From Elioraea tepidiphila DSM 17972 (lineage in GTDB: Bacteria; Pseudomonadota; Alphaproteobacteria; Acetobacterales; Acetobacteraceae): DNA of 64,000 nt. This document shows positions 28,488 through 39,461 of this stretch, one piece after another. The DNA lies in NCBI RefSeq assembly GCF_000378465.1, contig NZ_KB899928.1, positions 1 through 64,000 on the forward strand, read 5' to 3'. Within the stretch, counting starts at the first letter, position 1, and each line of letters begins with the position of its first letter. The notes under the pieces were generated by a model. It saw only the letters and a program-made list of their open reading frames with translations. It searched no databases and was not told the DNA's origin. The translations under genes were made by a program, and so were the position numbers.

Positions 28488-29420
28488 TCACCCTCCTGCC
28501 GCCCGCGCGGTGCGCAGCCGCGGATCGATCCAGCCGTAGAGCATGTCGACGATCAGGTTCGCGCAGACCATGGTCATGGCGACGAGCAGCAGGATGGTCT
28601 GTACGATCGCAAGATCCCGGTTCGAGACCGCGACCACCAGCAGCCGGCCGACGCCGGGCCAGGAGAACACGCTCTCCACCACCACCGCGCCGGCAACCAA
28701 GCTGCCCACCATGAAGCCGATGATCGTCACGGTCGGGATCGCCGCGTTCGGCAGCGCGTGATCGGTGACGACACGGCGCCACGGCAGCCCCTTGGCCGAG
28801 GCTGCGCGGATATACGGCTGGCCGAGCACCTCCAGCATCGCGCTGCGGGTGAAGCGCGCGAGGATCGCGGCACCCGACAGCCCGAGCGTGATCACGGGCA
28901 GGATCGCGTGCCGCCAGGACTCCGCTCCACCCGACGGCAGCCAGCCGAGGTTGACGGCGAAGATCAGCACCAGGATCAGCGCCAGCACGAAGGAGGGGAC
29001 CGTGAACCCGGCGACCGAGATCACCATGGTCAGGCGGTCGGCGAGGCGGTTGCGGTTCAGCGCCGCATAGATGCCGGCCGGAATGCCGATCAGCAGCTTC
29101 ATGGCGAAGGCCGGCAGCGTGAGGGCCAGGGTCTCCGGCACGCGCTCCATCACCACCGTCAACGCCGGCCTTCCATCGCGCATCGACTGGCCGAGATTGC
29201 CCTGCGCGACCTGGACGAAGTAGCGCAGGTACTGCTCCCAAACGGGACGGTCGAGGCCCCAGGCGGCGCGGAACGCCTCGACGGCCTCTGGCGGCGCATC
29301 GACCGACATGATGAGCAGAGCCGGATCACCGGAGAGCCGCAGCACCACAAAGGCGAAGGTGACGACCGCGACGATCGTCAACACCGCGCGCAGCAGGCGT
29401 GAAAGAAAATAGCGTAGCAC
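28488..29420 (-). CDS. Peptide-type ABC transporter permease (DppB-like)
   Basis: A 310-residue OppB/DppB permease. The N-terminal helix RAVLTIVAVVTFAFVVLRLSGDPA, the 50-residue periplasmic section with NLGQSMRDGRPA, and the EAA-type loop RAASAKGLPWRRVVTDHALPNA are standard. It follows the second ATPase by 3 bp and forms the channel with the DppC-type partner. Confidence 0.93.
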   Translation of the reverse strand: MLRYFLSRLLRAVLTIVAVVTFAFVVLRLSGDPALLIMSVDAPPEAVEAFRAAWGLDRPVWEQYLRYFVQVAQGNLGQSMRDGRPALTVVMERVPETLALTLPAFAMKLLIGIPAGIYAALNRNRLADRLTMVISVAGFTVPSFVLALILVLIFAVNLGWLPSGGAESWRHAILPVITLGLSGAAILARFTRSAMLEVLGQPYIRAASAKGLPWRRVVTDHALPNAAIPTVTIIGFMVGSLVAGAVVVESVFSWPGVGRLLVVAVSNRDLAIVQTILLLVAMTMVCANLIVDMLYGWIDPRLRTARAAGG

Positions 29421-29423
29421 GGG

Positions 29424-30409
<986 letters not shown>

Positions 30410-30413
<4 letters not shown>

Positions 30414-31405
30414 GCGACCGCCCGCTCGCGTGCCATTCCCCGAGATGCGGCCGGTTTCAGGCACGCGGCTCGATGCCCGGGCGTCAGCAGGTGGAACGTC
30501 GGGACAGCCGCCACGCAGGCAGCCTCGGCATGCGGGCAGCGCGGCGCGAAGGCGCAGCCCGGCGGCAACCGCGTGGGCTCGGGTACCGTGCCGGGGATCG
30601 CGGCGAGGCGGCGACGCGGTCCGTCGAGATCCGGCAGAGCGTCGAGCAAGCCCTGCGTGTAGGGGTGCTGCGGCGCGCCGAACAGCCGGTCCGCGCTCGC
30701 CTCCTCGACGATCCGGCCGGCATACATCACCGCCACCCGGTCGCAGTTCTCCGCGACCACGCCGAGATCGTGGCTGATCAGCACCATCGCCATGTTACCG
30801 TCGCGGCGCAGTTCGCCGAGCAGTGCCAGGATCTGCGCCTGGATCGTGGCGTCGAGCGCGGTGGTGGGCTCGTCGGCGATAAGCAGATCGGGCTCGCCGG
30901 CAAGCGCCATCGCGATCATCACGCGCTGGTTCTGTCCGCCCGAAAGCTGATGCGGGTAGTCGTCGAGCCGCCGCGCCGCTGCCGGGATGCCGACACGGTC
31001 GAGCAGACGCAGCGTCTCGGCGCGCGCGGCCGCACCGGTCAGGCCCCGATGCAGTGCGAGCGCCTCGTTGATCTGCCGGCCGATCCGGTGCACCGGATTC
31101 AACGACGAGGCGGGGTCCTGGAATATCATCGCGATGCGCTTGCCGCGCATGGCTTCCAGCACCCGCACCGGCGCTCCCACAAGCTCGGTGCCGTCGAGCT
31201 GCACCGAACCACCGATGCGCGCGCGCCCGCCGAGAAGGCCGAGTGCGGCGAGCCAGGTGACGGACTTGCCCGAGCCCGACTCGCCCACCAGACCGACCGC
31301 CTCGCCACGCGCGACTGAAAGATCGACACCGTGCAGCGCGCGGACCACGCGCTTGCCGGTATCGAAGTCGACCGTCAGACCGGAGAGTGCAACGAGAGCT
31401 CCCAT
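30410..31405 (-). CDS. Peptide-type ABC transporter ATP-binding protein (DppD-like)
   Basis: A 331-residue ATPase of the OppD/DppD family. Walker A is [10 protein letters not shown]-loop [13 protein letters not shown], signature LSGGQNQR, Walker [17 protein letters not shown], and the C-terminal cysteine motif [15 protein letters not shown]. It starts 7 bp after the third binding-protein gene, so ATPases and permeases are transcribed with the three receptors. Confidence 0.93.
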
Positions 31406-31412
31406 ACGCGGC

Positions 31413-33041
31413 TCACGCCGGAAAGGCGAGGTTGCGCGCGCGAAAGTCCATCAGGAAGGACTGGGCCGCCTGCCAGCGAATGTCCTTGCGCTTGGCGGTG
31501 AAGGTCGCGGTCTGGTGCAGCACGGTGTAGGCCGGATCCTCGCGTTCGGCGATCTCTAGCAGGCGGCGGAACACGGCGCGGCGGCGCGCGCGATCGGTCG
31601 AGGTCTCCAACTCCACCGAGAGACGGTTGAACTCGTCGTTGGTCCACTCTCCCACCTGCTGCTGCTGCCCGCGCGGTCCGTGCTGGTTGGTGATCGAGGA
31701 GACCGGATCGTTGAACGGGGCGGAGTTCGACCAGTCGCGCACGCCGCGCGGGCTGTTGCGATCGAAGATCTGCTGCCAGTTCTCGCGCATCTCGATCTGC
31801 ACGTTCAGCCCGACGGCCTTCCACATCTCGACCAGGATCTGCGCGGTCGCGTTCTGGTTCGTGTAGTAGTTGTTCAGCAGCCGGTACGGGATCGGATCGC
31901 CGCGATAGCCGGCCTCGCGCAGCAGCCGTCGTGCCTCGGCCTGATCGAAGGCCGGCACATCCCAGTCTGTCTGGAACAGCTCGCCATAGTACTCCCACTG
32001 CAGCCCCTTCGGCACGCGGGTTCGGCCAGCCCACAACGCCTCGACGATGGCGCCGCGGTCGATGGCGTGCGTCATTGCCCGGCGCACGCGCGGATCGGCG
32101 AGCTGCGGGTGGTTCTTGTCGAACACCGTCAGCCGGTGGTTGGTGATGAGGCTTCCGGCCACCTCGAACCGCGGATTGCGCTCGATCGGCGCGATCTGGT
32201 CGGGCGGGATGTCGCAGGCGAAATCGTACTCGCCGGACAGCAGGCCGTTGATCCGGCTCGCCACCTCCGGCACTTCGAGGAAGCGGATCTGGCGTGCCGG
32301 CGGCCGCCCGCCCCAGTAGTCGTCGAAGGCGGCGAGGGTGAGCGAGGTGTCGGGGCGGAACTCGGCGACCATGTAGGGGCCGGTGCCGACCGGCCGACGT
32401 GCCCAGGCGAGCCACGACTCGGCCTCGGCGAAGCCGCGGCGTGACAGGACCACCCCGACATTGCGCGCGATGCGGCCTTCCAGCGTCACATCCGGCGTCC
32501 TGTTGACGAAGCGGACCACGCCCTCGCGCACGATCTCGATGCGCTCCAGCCCCGGATAGGTGCGACGCGCCACCGCGGGTACCTCGGGAGGCGGTGCCTT
32601 GCCGGCCGCACCGGTGGTGGTCGGGGCCGCGAACAGCGTGCCACCCTGCCCCTGGTCCGAGCCGCCGAACAGACGTTCGGGTCCGAAGCTGAACACCACG
32701 TCTTCGGCGGACATGGTGTCGCCGTTGTGGAACTTGACGTCCTGACGCAGATCCAGTTCGACCGTGCGATCATCGATCCGCCGCCAGGCCGTGGCAAGCC
32801 CCGGCCGCTGCGACAGATCACCGATCCAGTCGGTGTCGATCAGCATCTCCGCATAGGAATTGAACGTGCGGCTGCCGACATTGGATTGCTCGCGCGCCGT
32901 CTCCAGCGTGTTGCTGTTGGCGATCTTCTGGACCGCGACGGTCACGGTCGGGCGCTGATCGGACTGCGCGATCGCGAAGCGCGGCAGGGTTGCGGCTGCG
33001 GCAGTGACGCTGAGCGCGGCGCGGCGGGTCAATCGGGCCAT
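31413..33041 (-). CDS. ABC transporter substrate-binding protein family 5, tandem copy 1
   Basis: A 542-residue family 5 receptor with an RR signal (ARLTRRAALSV) and cleavage near FAIAQ. The mature start SDQRPTVTVAVQKIANSN is nearly the same in the two neighbouring copies. Typical blocks include FHNGDTMSAEDVVFSFGPER, RRAMTHAIDRGAIVEALWAG and LREAGYRGDPIPYRLLNNYY. It lies 22 bp downstream of copy 2 and 7 bp upstream of the ATPase. Copies 1 and 3 share an insertion (after ERLF/ERMF, ending GGKAPPPEVPA or GKAPPPEVPA) that is shorter in copy 2. Confidence 0.92.
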   Translation of the reverse strand: MARLTRRAALSVTAAAATLPRFAIAQSDQRPTVTVAVQKIANSNTLETAREQSNVGSRTFNSYAEMLIDTDWIGDLSQRPGLATAWRRIDDRTVELDLRQDVKFHNGDTMSAEDVVFSFGPERLFGGSDQGQGGTLFAAPTTTGAAGKAPPPEVPAVARRTYPGLERIEIVREGVVRFVNRTPDVTLEGRIARNVGVVLSRRGFAEAESWLAWARRPVGTGPYMVAEFRPDTSLTLAAFDDYWGGRPPARQIRFLEVPEVASRINGLLSGEYDFACDIPPDQIAPIERNPRFEVAGSLITNHRLTVFDKNHPQLADPRVRRAMTHAIDRGAIVEALWAGRTRVPKGLQWEYYGELFQTDWDVPAFDQAEARRLLREAGYRGDPIPYRLLNNYYTNQNATAQILVEMWKAVGLNVQIEMRENWQQIFDRNSPRGVRDWSNSAPFNDPVSSITNQHGPRGQQQQVGEWTNDEFNRLSVELETSTDRARRRAVFRRLLEIAEREDPAYTVLHQTATFTAKRKDIRWQAAQSFLMDFRARNLAFPA

Positions 33042-33063
33042 CACTGGTCTCCCCTGATCGTCG

Positions 33064-34638
33064 TCACGCGCCGAAGGCGAGATTGTCGGCACGGAAGTCC
33101 ATCGCCCAGCCATGCGATGCGCTCCAGCGTATGTCGCGCCGCTTGGCAGTGAAGGTGGCGGCCTGGTGCAGGACGAGGTAGCCCGGGTCCTCACGCTCGA
33201 TGATCTCGAGCATGCGCCGGAACGCGGCGCGACGGCGCGCCCGGTCGAGCGAGGTCTCCAGCACCGTCACCTCGATGTTGAAAGCCTCGTTGGTCCACTC
33301 GCCCTGAAGCTGCAGTTCGCCGCGCGGGCCCATGCCGCGCACGAGGCCCGAGACGGGGTCGTTGAACAGCGACGTGTTCGACCAGTCGCGGATGCCGCGC
33401 GGTGTTGCGCGATCCTGGATCTGGTTCCAGTTCTCGACCATCTGGATCTCCACATTGAGCCCTACGGCCTTCCACATCTCGACCATGATCTGCGCATTCG
33501 AAACCTGGTTCGTGTAGTAGTTGTTCAGCAACCGGTACGGGATCGGATCGCCGCGATAGCCAACTTCGCGCAGCAGGCGGCGCGCCTCGTCCGGATCGAA
33601 GCGAGGATTGTCCCAGCCCTCGACGAACATCGGCCCGTAGAACTCCAGCTGGAGCCCTTTCGGCACGCGCGTGCGACCCGACCACAGGGCTTCGACGATT
33701 GCGGTGCGATCGATGGCGTGCGTCATCGCACGCCGCACCCGCGCATCGGCGAGCACCGGGTGGGTCTTGTCGAAGGCAAGGATGCGGATGTTGTTGATCG
33801 GGCTGCCGAGCACTTCGTAGCGGCGGTTGCGCTCGATCGTCGCGATCTGGTCGGGCGGGATGTCGCAGGCGAAGTCGAACTCGCCGGACAGGAGCCCGTT
33901 CATCCGGCTCGCGACCTCCGGCACCTCGAGGAAGCGGATGCGTCGCGCGGGCGGGCGGCCGCCCCAGTACTCGTCATGCGCCTCGAGCACGAGCTCGACA
34001 TCGGGGCGGAACCCGGCGATGCGGTACGGTCCGGTGCCGATCGGGGCGCGGCCCCAGGCAAGCCAGTTCGGCGCCGCCTCGAAGGCACGGCGCGAGACGA
34101 CGATGCCGATGTTCTGCTGGATGCGTCCTTCGAGCGTCACGTCCGGCGTCTTGTTGACGAAACGCACCACACCGGGGCGCACGATCTCCATGCCCTCGAT
34201 CGCCGGGAAGGTGCGCCGCCCGGTCGCGATCACCTCGCTCGGCGGCTGGCGCGGACCGAGCGTCTCCGCGCCGAACAGACGCGGACCGAAGCTGAAGGCG
34301 ACATCCTCGGCGGTCATGACCGTCCCGTCGTGGAATCGTACGCCTTCGCGGAGGTCGAATTCGACGGTGCGATCGTCGATCCGCCGCCACGCGGTCGCAA
34401 GGCCAGGTACCGGCTTCAACTGGTCCCGCCAGGCGGACTCGATCAGCGTCTCGGCGTAGTTGGAGTAGACGCGGTAGCCGACATTCGACTGCTCGCGCGG
34501 CGTCTCGAAGGTGTTGCTGTTGCTGATCTTCTGCACCGCGACCGTGATCGACGGACGCTGATCGCCCTGGGCGATCGCGAAGCGCGGGAGCGAGATCGCG
34601 GCGGTCGCCGTGAGCGCGGCTCGGCGTGTCAGGCGCAT
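33064..34638 (-). CDS. ABC transporter substrate-binding protein family 5, tandem copy 2
   Basis: A 524-residue paralogue of the flanking receptors, with signal MRLTRRAALTATAAISLPRFAIAQ and mature start GDQRPSITVAVQKISNSN. Conserved blocks align with copies 1 and 3 (EQSNVG, DDRTVEFDLREGVRFHDG, CDIPPDQIATIERN, YRLLNNYYTNQ). The segment between FGPRLFG and PSEVIATGRRTFPAIEG is about 15-20 residues shorter than in the others. It probably recognises a variant of the same ligand class. Confidence 0.92.
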   Translation of the reverse strand: MRLTRRAALTATAAISLPRFAIAQGDQRPSITVAVQKISNSNTFETPREQSNVGYRVYSNYAETLIESAWRDQLKPVPGLATAWRRIDDRTVEFDLREGVRFHDGTVMTAEDVAFSFGPRLFGAETLGPRQPPSEVIATGRRTFPAIEGMEIVRPGVVRFVNKTPDVTLEGRIQQNIGIVVSRRAFEAAPNWLAWGRAPIGTGPYRIAGFRPDVELVLEAHDEYWGGRPPARRIRFLEVPEVASRMNGLLSGEFDFACDIPPDQIATIERNRRYEVLGSPINNIRILAFDKTHPVLADARVRRAMTHAIDRTAIVEALWSGRTRVPKGLQLEFYGPMFVEGWDNPRFDPDEARRLLREVGYRGDPIPYRLLNNYYTNQVSNAQIMVEMWKAVGLNVEIQMVENWNQIQDRATPRGIRDWSNTSLFNDPVSGLVRGMGPRGELQLQGEWTNEAFNIEVTVLETSLDRARRRAAFRRMLEIIEREDPGYLVLHQAATFTAKRRDIRWSASHGWAMDFRADNLAFGA

Positions 34639-34659
34639 GGTCTATGTCCTCCCGGTCAC

Positions 34660-36297
34660 TCAGCCCGAAATGCCGCCCCAGGCCTCGGCGCGGAAGTCCA
34701 TCGCGAAGGCGGCAGGCTGGCGCCAGCGAATTGCCCTCGGCTTGGCCGTGAAGGTCGCGTTCTGGTGCAGCACGGTGTAGGCGGGGTCCTCGCGCTCGGC
34801 GATCTCGAGCATGCGGCGGAACACTGCGCGTCGGCGTGCGCGATCGGTCGAGGTCTCAAGCTCGATCGCAAGGCGGTTGAACTCCTCGTTGCTCCACTCG
34901 CCCTGCTGCTGCTGCGAGCCGTTCGGACCATGCTGGGCGACCAGCGAGGAGACCGGATCGTTGAAGAGCGCCGAGTTCGACCAGTCGCGGACCGCGCGCG
35001 TCTCGTTGCGCTGCATGATCTGCTGCCAGTTCTCGACCATCTGGAGCTGGACGTTTAGCCCCACCGCCTTCCACATCTCGACCAGGATCTGCGCGGTGGC
35101 GTTCTGGTTCGTGTAGTAGTTGTTGAGGCAGCGATACGGGATCGGATCGCCGCGATAGCCGGCCTCGCGCACGAGTCGCTGCGCCGCTGCCGGGTCATAG
35201 CCCGGTACCGTCCAGTCGGCGTGGAACATCGGACCGTAGAACTCCCACTGCAGCCCCGCCGGCACCCGCGTGCGCCCGCCCCAGAGCGAATCGACGATGG
35301 CCTGGCGGTCGATCGCGTGGGTCATGGCACGGCGAATGCGCGGATCGACGAGCTGTGGGTGGTTCTTGTCGAACACCGTGATGCGGTGGTTGTGGATGGT
35401 GGCACCCTGGACCTCGAAGCGCGCGTTGCGCTCGATCCCGGCGATCTGATCGGGTGGAATGTCGCAGGCGAACTGAACCTCGCCCGAGAGCAGTCCATTC
35501 ACGCGGCTCGCCACCTCCGGCACCTCGATGAAGCGGATGCGGCGCAGCGGGGGGCGGCCGCCCCAGTACTCGTCATGGGCCTCGAGCACGAGTTCGACAT
35601 CCGGGCGGAACTCGACGACCCGGTAGGGCCCGGTCGCGATCGGACGGCGCGCCCAGGCAAGCCAGCTCTCGGCGGCCTCGAAGGCGCGGCGCGAGGCGAT
35701 GTCGCTGCCGTAGCGGCCGATCCTCCCCTCCAACGTTACGTCCGGCACGGCGTTGACGAAGCGCACGGTGCGTGCGTTCACCGCCTCGACCCGCTCCAGC
35801 GCCGGCCAGATGCGCCGCGCGATCGCCGGAACCTCTGGTGGCGGGGCCTTGCCGCCGGCAACCGGCGCGGCAGAGGTGACGCGAAGCGTCTCGCCCGCGA
35901 GGATCGGACGCGTGTCGCCGAACATGCGCTCGCGCCCGAAGCTGAACACCACGTCCTCGACCGTCAGCGTGTCGCCGTTGTGGAATTTCACGCCCTCGCG
36001 CAGGTCGAGCTCGACGGTGCGGTCATCGATGCGCCGCCAGGCGGTCGCGAGCGACGGCACAGGTCCCTGGTCGCCAAGCCAGTTTCGGCCGATCAGGCTC
36101 TCCCAGATCGAGGTGTAGAACACTCGCTCGCCGACATTGGACTGCTCGCGCAGCACTTCGAGCGTATTGCTGTTCGAGATCTTCTGCACCGCGACGACGA
36201 TGGACGGGCGCTGGTCGGGCTGGCCGATCGCGAAACGCGGCAGCGCGAGCGTGCCGGCCGTGCCGGCGAGGATGGAGCGACGGGTCAGACGAGGCAT
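34660..36297 (-). CDS. ABC transporter substrate-binding protein family 5, tandem copy 3
   Basis: A 545-residue receptor, first of the three in transcription order. ATG at 36297 gives the RR signal PRLTRRSILAGTAGTLALP and cleavage near FAIGQ; the frame open to 37272 is antisense extension. The mature start PDQRPSIVVAVQKISNSN matches its paralogues. It follows the sulfatase gene by 38 bp. The three copies share one set of permeases and ATPases. Confidence 0.92.
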   Translation of the reverse strand: MPRLTRRSILAGTAGTLALPRFAIGQPDQRPSIVVAVQKISNSNTLEVLREQSNVGERVFYTSIWESLIGRNWLGDQGPVPSLATAWRRIDDRTVELDLREGVKFHNGDTLTVEDVVFSFGRERMFGDTRPILAGETLRVTSAAPVAGGKAPPPEVPAIARRIWPALERVEAVNARTVRFVNAVPDVTLEGRIGRYGSDIASRRAFEAAESWLAWARRPIATGPYRVVEFRPDVELVLEAHDEYWGGRPPLRRIRFIEVPEVASRVNGLLSGEVQFACDIPPDQIAGIERNARFEVQGATIHNHRITVFDKNHPQLVDPRIRRAMTHAIDRQAIVDSLWGGRTRVPAGLQWEFYGPMFHADWTVPGYDPAAAQRLVREAGYRGDPIPYRCLNNYYTNQNATAQILVEMWKAVGLNVQLQMVENWQQIMQRNETRAVRDWSNSALFNDPVSSLVAQHGPNGSQQQQGEWSNEEFNRLAIELETSTDRARRRAVFRRMLEIAEREDPAYTVLHQNATFTAKPRAIRWRQPAAFAMDFRAEAWGGISG

Positions 36298-36335
36298 GGC
36301 GGGGGACCTCCTGTCCTGAGGGTGTCCGGGGGTGG

Positions 36336-37904
36336 TCAGTACCCGGGCTTCCGTTCCTCCAGTCCGTGCGGAGTGGCGCGGAAGTGGGTGAGCGTGCGTT
36401 CGGCATGGCGCAGCCGGTGCGTCAGCAGCCGCTGCGCGTAGTCCTTGATGCGTGACGCCAAGCCTGGATCGTCTGCGCGGTTCGTGAACTGGTGCGGATC
36501 CTCGCGCAGATCGAAGAACAGCGGCGGCAGGCCGGCAAAGTGCACGTACTTCGCCTCCGCGTCCTGGATCACGGCGAGACTGCAATGATCCATCGCAAGG
36601 CCGAGCGCCGTTTCGGGATGCGAGTAGAACACGTCGCGGAAGTCGAACTCGTAGGTGATCGCATCGCGCCACTCGCGCGGGGGCTCGGCTTCCAACAACG
36701 GCAGCAGGGACCGTCCGTCGACCGCGCGCGGCACCTCGCCGCCGAGCCAGTCGAGGATGGTCGGCATCACGTCCACGCTCTCGGTGAACGCGTCGAGCGT
36801 GCGACCACGCGTGGCCTCGGCCTCGGCGCGCGGGTCCTTGATGATGAGCGGGATGCGGAAGCTCTCGTCGAAATATCCGAGCTTGCCGAGCAGCCAGTGA
36901 TCGCCGAGCTGCTCGCCGTGATCGGAGGTGAAGATCACCAGCGTATCGCGCCATTGATTGGTTGCGTCGAGATGCGAGAACACCGTGCCAAGGCAGTCGT
37001 CGATCTCGGCCAGCATGCCGCAATAGGTCGCGCGCATCTGGCGCACCGACGCCTCGTCCATCTCGGCGGCTAGGCCGCTTGCGCGCTGGAAGAACGAGCC
37101 TTGCGCGACCGCGCCGAGATAGTAGGCGAGCAGCGGGTGCTGCGCGCCCTCCTCTTCCGGCGAGGCCGCCCGCACCGGTGCGATGACCTGCTCCGGTTTG
37201 ACGAGGGCGTGATACGGCGCGGAGGCGACGAAGGGCGGATGCGGGCGATAGTAGCCGAGATGCAGGAACCAAGGCTTACCGTTGCGGCCTTTCAGATAGG
37301 TCAGTGCGCGTTCGGTGAAAAAGGCGCTGTCGGAGAGTTCCTTCGGGATGCGTGCGGGCCGGTCAGTGGCGCCCGGCACGGCGTCCTCGCCCTCGGGGAG
37401 CCAGATGTCGGCGCGGTTCGGCGGCAGCGCATAGCCCTTCTGCGCGACCCAGCCGAAATACCCGTCCATCCCGGGCTCGAACGCGCCGACGCTGCGGAAC
37501 CCTTCCATCAGGTCGCCGAGCACCAGGAAGCGCGGATCACGCGGCGAGGTCGTGCGTGGGTCGGGCGTTGTGGTGGTGTAACCGATCAGCGCGGGGTCAT
37601 AGCCGATCGCGCGCAGCGCCTGGGCGAGCGTGAAATGACGGCGATCGAGCGGCACGGTGTTCTGCACCGCACGGTGGTTCATCAGGTAGAGGCCCGTGAG
37701 CAGGCTGGCGCGAGCAGGCCCGCACGGCACCGCGGTGGTGACATGGTTGCGGAACGTGACGCCCTCGCGCATCAGCCGTCGGATATTGGGCAGCTCGATC
37801 GGCAGTGCGGGCGAACCCGGCATCATGTCGGCACGCCACTGGTCGACCACGATCAGCAGGACATTGGTTGCGCGCGTGGAGGTGACGCCGGGGGTATCGC
37901 TCAT
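36336..37904 (-). CDS. Sulfatase-superfamily hydrolase, phosphonate monoester hydrolase/phosphodiesterase-like
   Basis: A 522-residue alkaline-phosphatase-superfamily enzyme. D21 (IVVDQWRAD) and a late TSDHGEQLGDH supply metal ligands, and C61 in VPCGPARASLLTG fits the C-x-P-x-R motif whose Cys is converted to formylglycine. The following MNHRAVQNTVPL and the CGPAR form recall the phosphonate monoester hydrolase subgroup, which cleaves phosphonate monoesters, phosphodiesters and some sulfate esters. ATG at 37904 is chosen; upstream residues lack a signal peptide and are unlike the family. No formylglycine-generating enzyme is in the window. It starts the receptor/importer operon. Confidence 0.87.
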   Translation of the reverse strand: MSDTPGVTSTRATNVLLIVVDQWRADMMPGSPALPIELPNIRRLMREGVTFRNHVTTAVPCGPARASLLTGLYLMNHRAVQNTVPLDRRHFTLAQALRAIGYDPALIGYTTTTPDPRTTSPRDPRFLVLGDLMEGFRSVGAFEPGMDGYFGWVAQKGYALPPNRADIWLPEGEDAVPGATDRPARIPKELSDSAFFTERALTYLKGRNGKPWFLHLGYYRPHPPFVASAPYHALVKPEQVIAPVRAASPEEEGAQHPLLAYYLGAVAQGSFFQRASGLAAEMDEASVRQMRATYCGMLAEIDDCLGTVFSHLDATNQWRDTLVIFTSDHGEQLGDHWLLGKLGYFDESFRIPLIIKDPRAEAEATRGRTLDAFTESVDVMPTILDWLGGEVPRAVDGRSLLPLLEAEPPREWRDAITYEFDFRDVFYSHPETALGLAMDHCSLAVIQDAEAKYVHFAGLPPLFFDLREDPHQFTNRADDPGLASRIKDYAQRLLTHRLRHAERTLTHFRATPHGLEERKPGY

Positions 37905-38033
37905 GCGCGGAGAGGTGCCAGCGCATCGTGACCTGGCGATTTCGGATGAATGAAGCTTCGATGAACGTTGCCGTGAACCCTGGATGATCAGCAATGGTCA
38001 TCCGGTCAGATTCGCGCGTGGACCGCGACCGCG

Positions 38034-39455
38034 CTAGGGTTTGGATTGAAGCCCGCGTAGTCGTGCCGTGGGCGGTACGACGCCCAGCGCTTGTTCGATC
38101 CCGAGACAGGCCTCCAGAATGGCGCGTTCGGCGAAGCGTGGCCCGACCACCTGCAACCCGACCGGAAGTCCGGTGTGGGTCACGCCGCAGGGCAGGGTCG
38201 CCGCCGGCTGCCCAGTCAGATTGAATGGGAGCGAATAGGGGACACCGTCGCGCCAACGATCATACGCGTCGGTGTGATAGATCGTGCCGACCGTTGGTGC
38301 CGCATGCGGCATGCTCGGCGTCAACAGCAGGTCGTACTCGCGATGCACTGCACCGAGGCGGCGCCCGAGCGCGGCGCGCGCCGCTTCTCCGGCGAGCAGT
38401 GCCTCGATGCCGACAGCGAGCCCCTGTTCGGCCAGGCGGCGGAGCTGGGGGTCCATCTCGTCATGTCGTGCAGGCGGGATCGCGCGCAGCCGCTTGGCGA
38501 AGCCCGCCAACCAATAGGCCTCGAAGGACGGGCGCAGCGGATCAATGATCGGACCGAGCGTCGTGATGCGCGTACCCTGTGCAGCCAGGGTGGCGACGGC
38601 TGCCTCGACCACGCGACGCACCTCCGCATCCGGCGCGACGCCGCCGAGCTCCGGCGCGTAGGCGAAGCGAAGATCCCGCAATCGCGGCCGCAGCGCTGCG
38701 AGCCAGCCCGCCGGCGGTGGCGGCAAGGCGAACCAGTCGCGATCATCCGGTCGTGCCATCACAGCGAGCGTGATGATGGCATCCGCCACCGAGCGCGTGA
38801 TCGGCCCGCCCGCGACCAACGTTCCGAACGGCCCTTCGTGCTTGTCATGCGGTACCCGTCCGAAGGTGGGCTTGAGTCCGAAGAGTCCGCAGAAACTCGC
38901 CGGGCCACGGATGGATCCGCCACCGTCATTGCCGAAGGCTACGGTGCCGATCCCGGCGGCCACACAGGCGGCCGCTCCGCCGCTGGAGCCGCCCGGCGTA
39001 TGGGCGAGGTTCGACGGGTTGCGCGTCGGCTGGTCGTGCAAAGGGCCGTCCGTCAGCCCCTTCCAGCCGAACTCGGGCAGCCGCGTCTTGGCGAGGATCA
39101 CCGCGCCGGCCTCGCGCAGCCGTGCGACGACAGGAGCATCCGTCTCGGCCGGAGCGTCGTCGCTGGTCCGCGAGCCGTGGCGGGTCGGGAACCCCGCGAC
39201 GTCCACATTGTCCTTGATGCTCAGTGGCACGCCGTCGAGCGCCCCCACGGGTCGGCCGGCCCGCCAGCGTGCCGCGCTTGCTGCCGCTGCCCGCAGCGCG
39301 CCGTCCTCGTCGATCAGCTGGAAGGCCTGGAGCTTGGGCTCCAACCGTGCGGCGCGGGTCAGATGCGCCCGCACGATGTCGACCGGCGAACAGGTGCCGT
39401 CGGCGTAGCGCGCACTCAACTCCGCGATCGAGAGGAAGCAGAGCGCGTCGCTCAT
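38034..39455 (-). CDS. Amidase (amidase-signature family), copy 2
   Basis: A 473-residue Ser-cisSer-Lys amidohydrolase. The catalytic Lys is in VPLSIKDNVDVAG, the cis-Ser in TPGGSSGGAAACVAAG, and the nucleophile Ser in DGGGSIRGPASFCG. The C-terminal PFNLTGQPAATLPCG is usual. It lies 6 bp after the other amidase and 129 bp ahead of the sulfatase gene. Family members hydrolyse aryl- and alkyl-amides or tRNA-bound glutamine; with no gatB or gatC nearby, a catabolic role is likely. Confidence 0.9.
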   Translation of the reverse strand: MSDALCFLSIAELSARYADGTCSPVDIVRAHLTRAARLEPKLQAFQLIDEDGALRAAAASAARWRAGRPVGALDGVPLSIKDNVDVAGFPTRHGSRTSDDAPAETDAPVVARLREAGAVILAKTRLPEFGWKGLTDGPLHDQPTRNPSNLAHTPGGSSGGAAACVAAGIGTVAFGNDGGGSIRGPASFCGLFGLKPTFGRVPHDKHEGPFGTLVAGGPITRSVADAIITLAVMARPDDRDWFALPPPPAGWLAALRPRLRDLRFAYAPELGGVAPDAEVRRVVEAAVATLAAQGTRITTLGPIIDPLRPSFEAYWLAGFAKRLRAIPPARHDEMDPQLRRLAEQGLAVGIEALLAGEAARAALGRRLGAVHREYDLLLTPSMPHAAPTVGTIYHTDAYDRWRDGVPYSLPFNLTGQPAATLPCGVTHTGLPVGLQVVGPRFAERAILEACLGIEQALGVVPPTARLRGLQSKP

Positions 39456-39461
39456 GATCGC

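Noticed and set aside
26179-28539. 786-residue plus-strand frame
   Set aside because: It is antisense to the phosphodiesterase and DppC-type permease and is rich in Arg, His and Gln without any motif.
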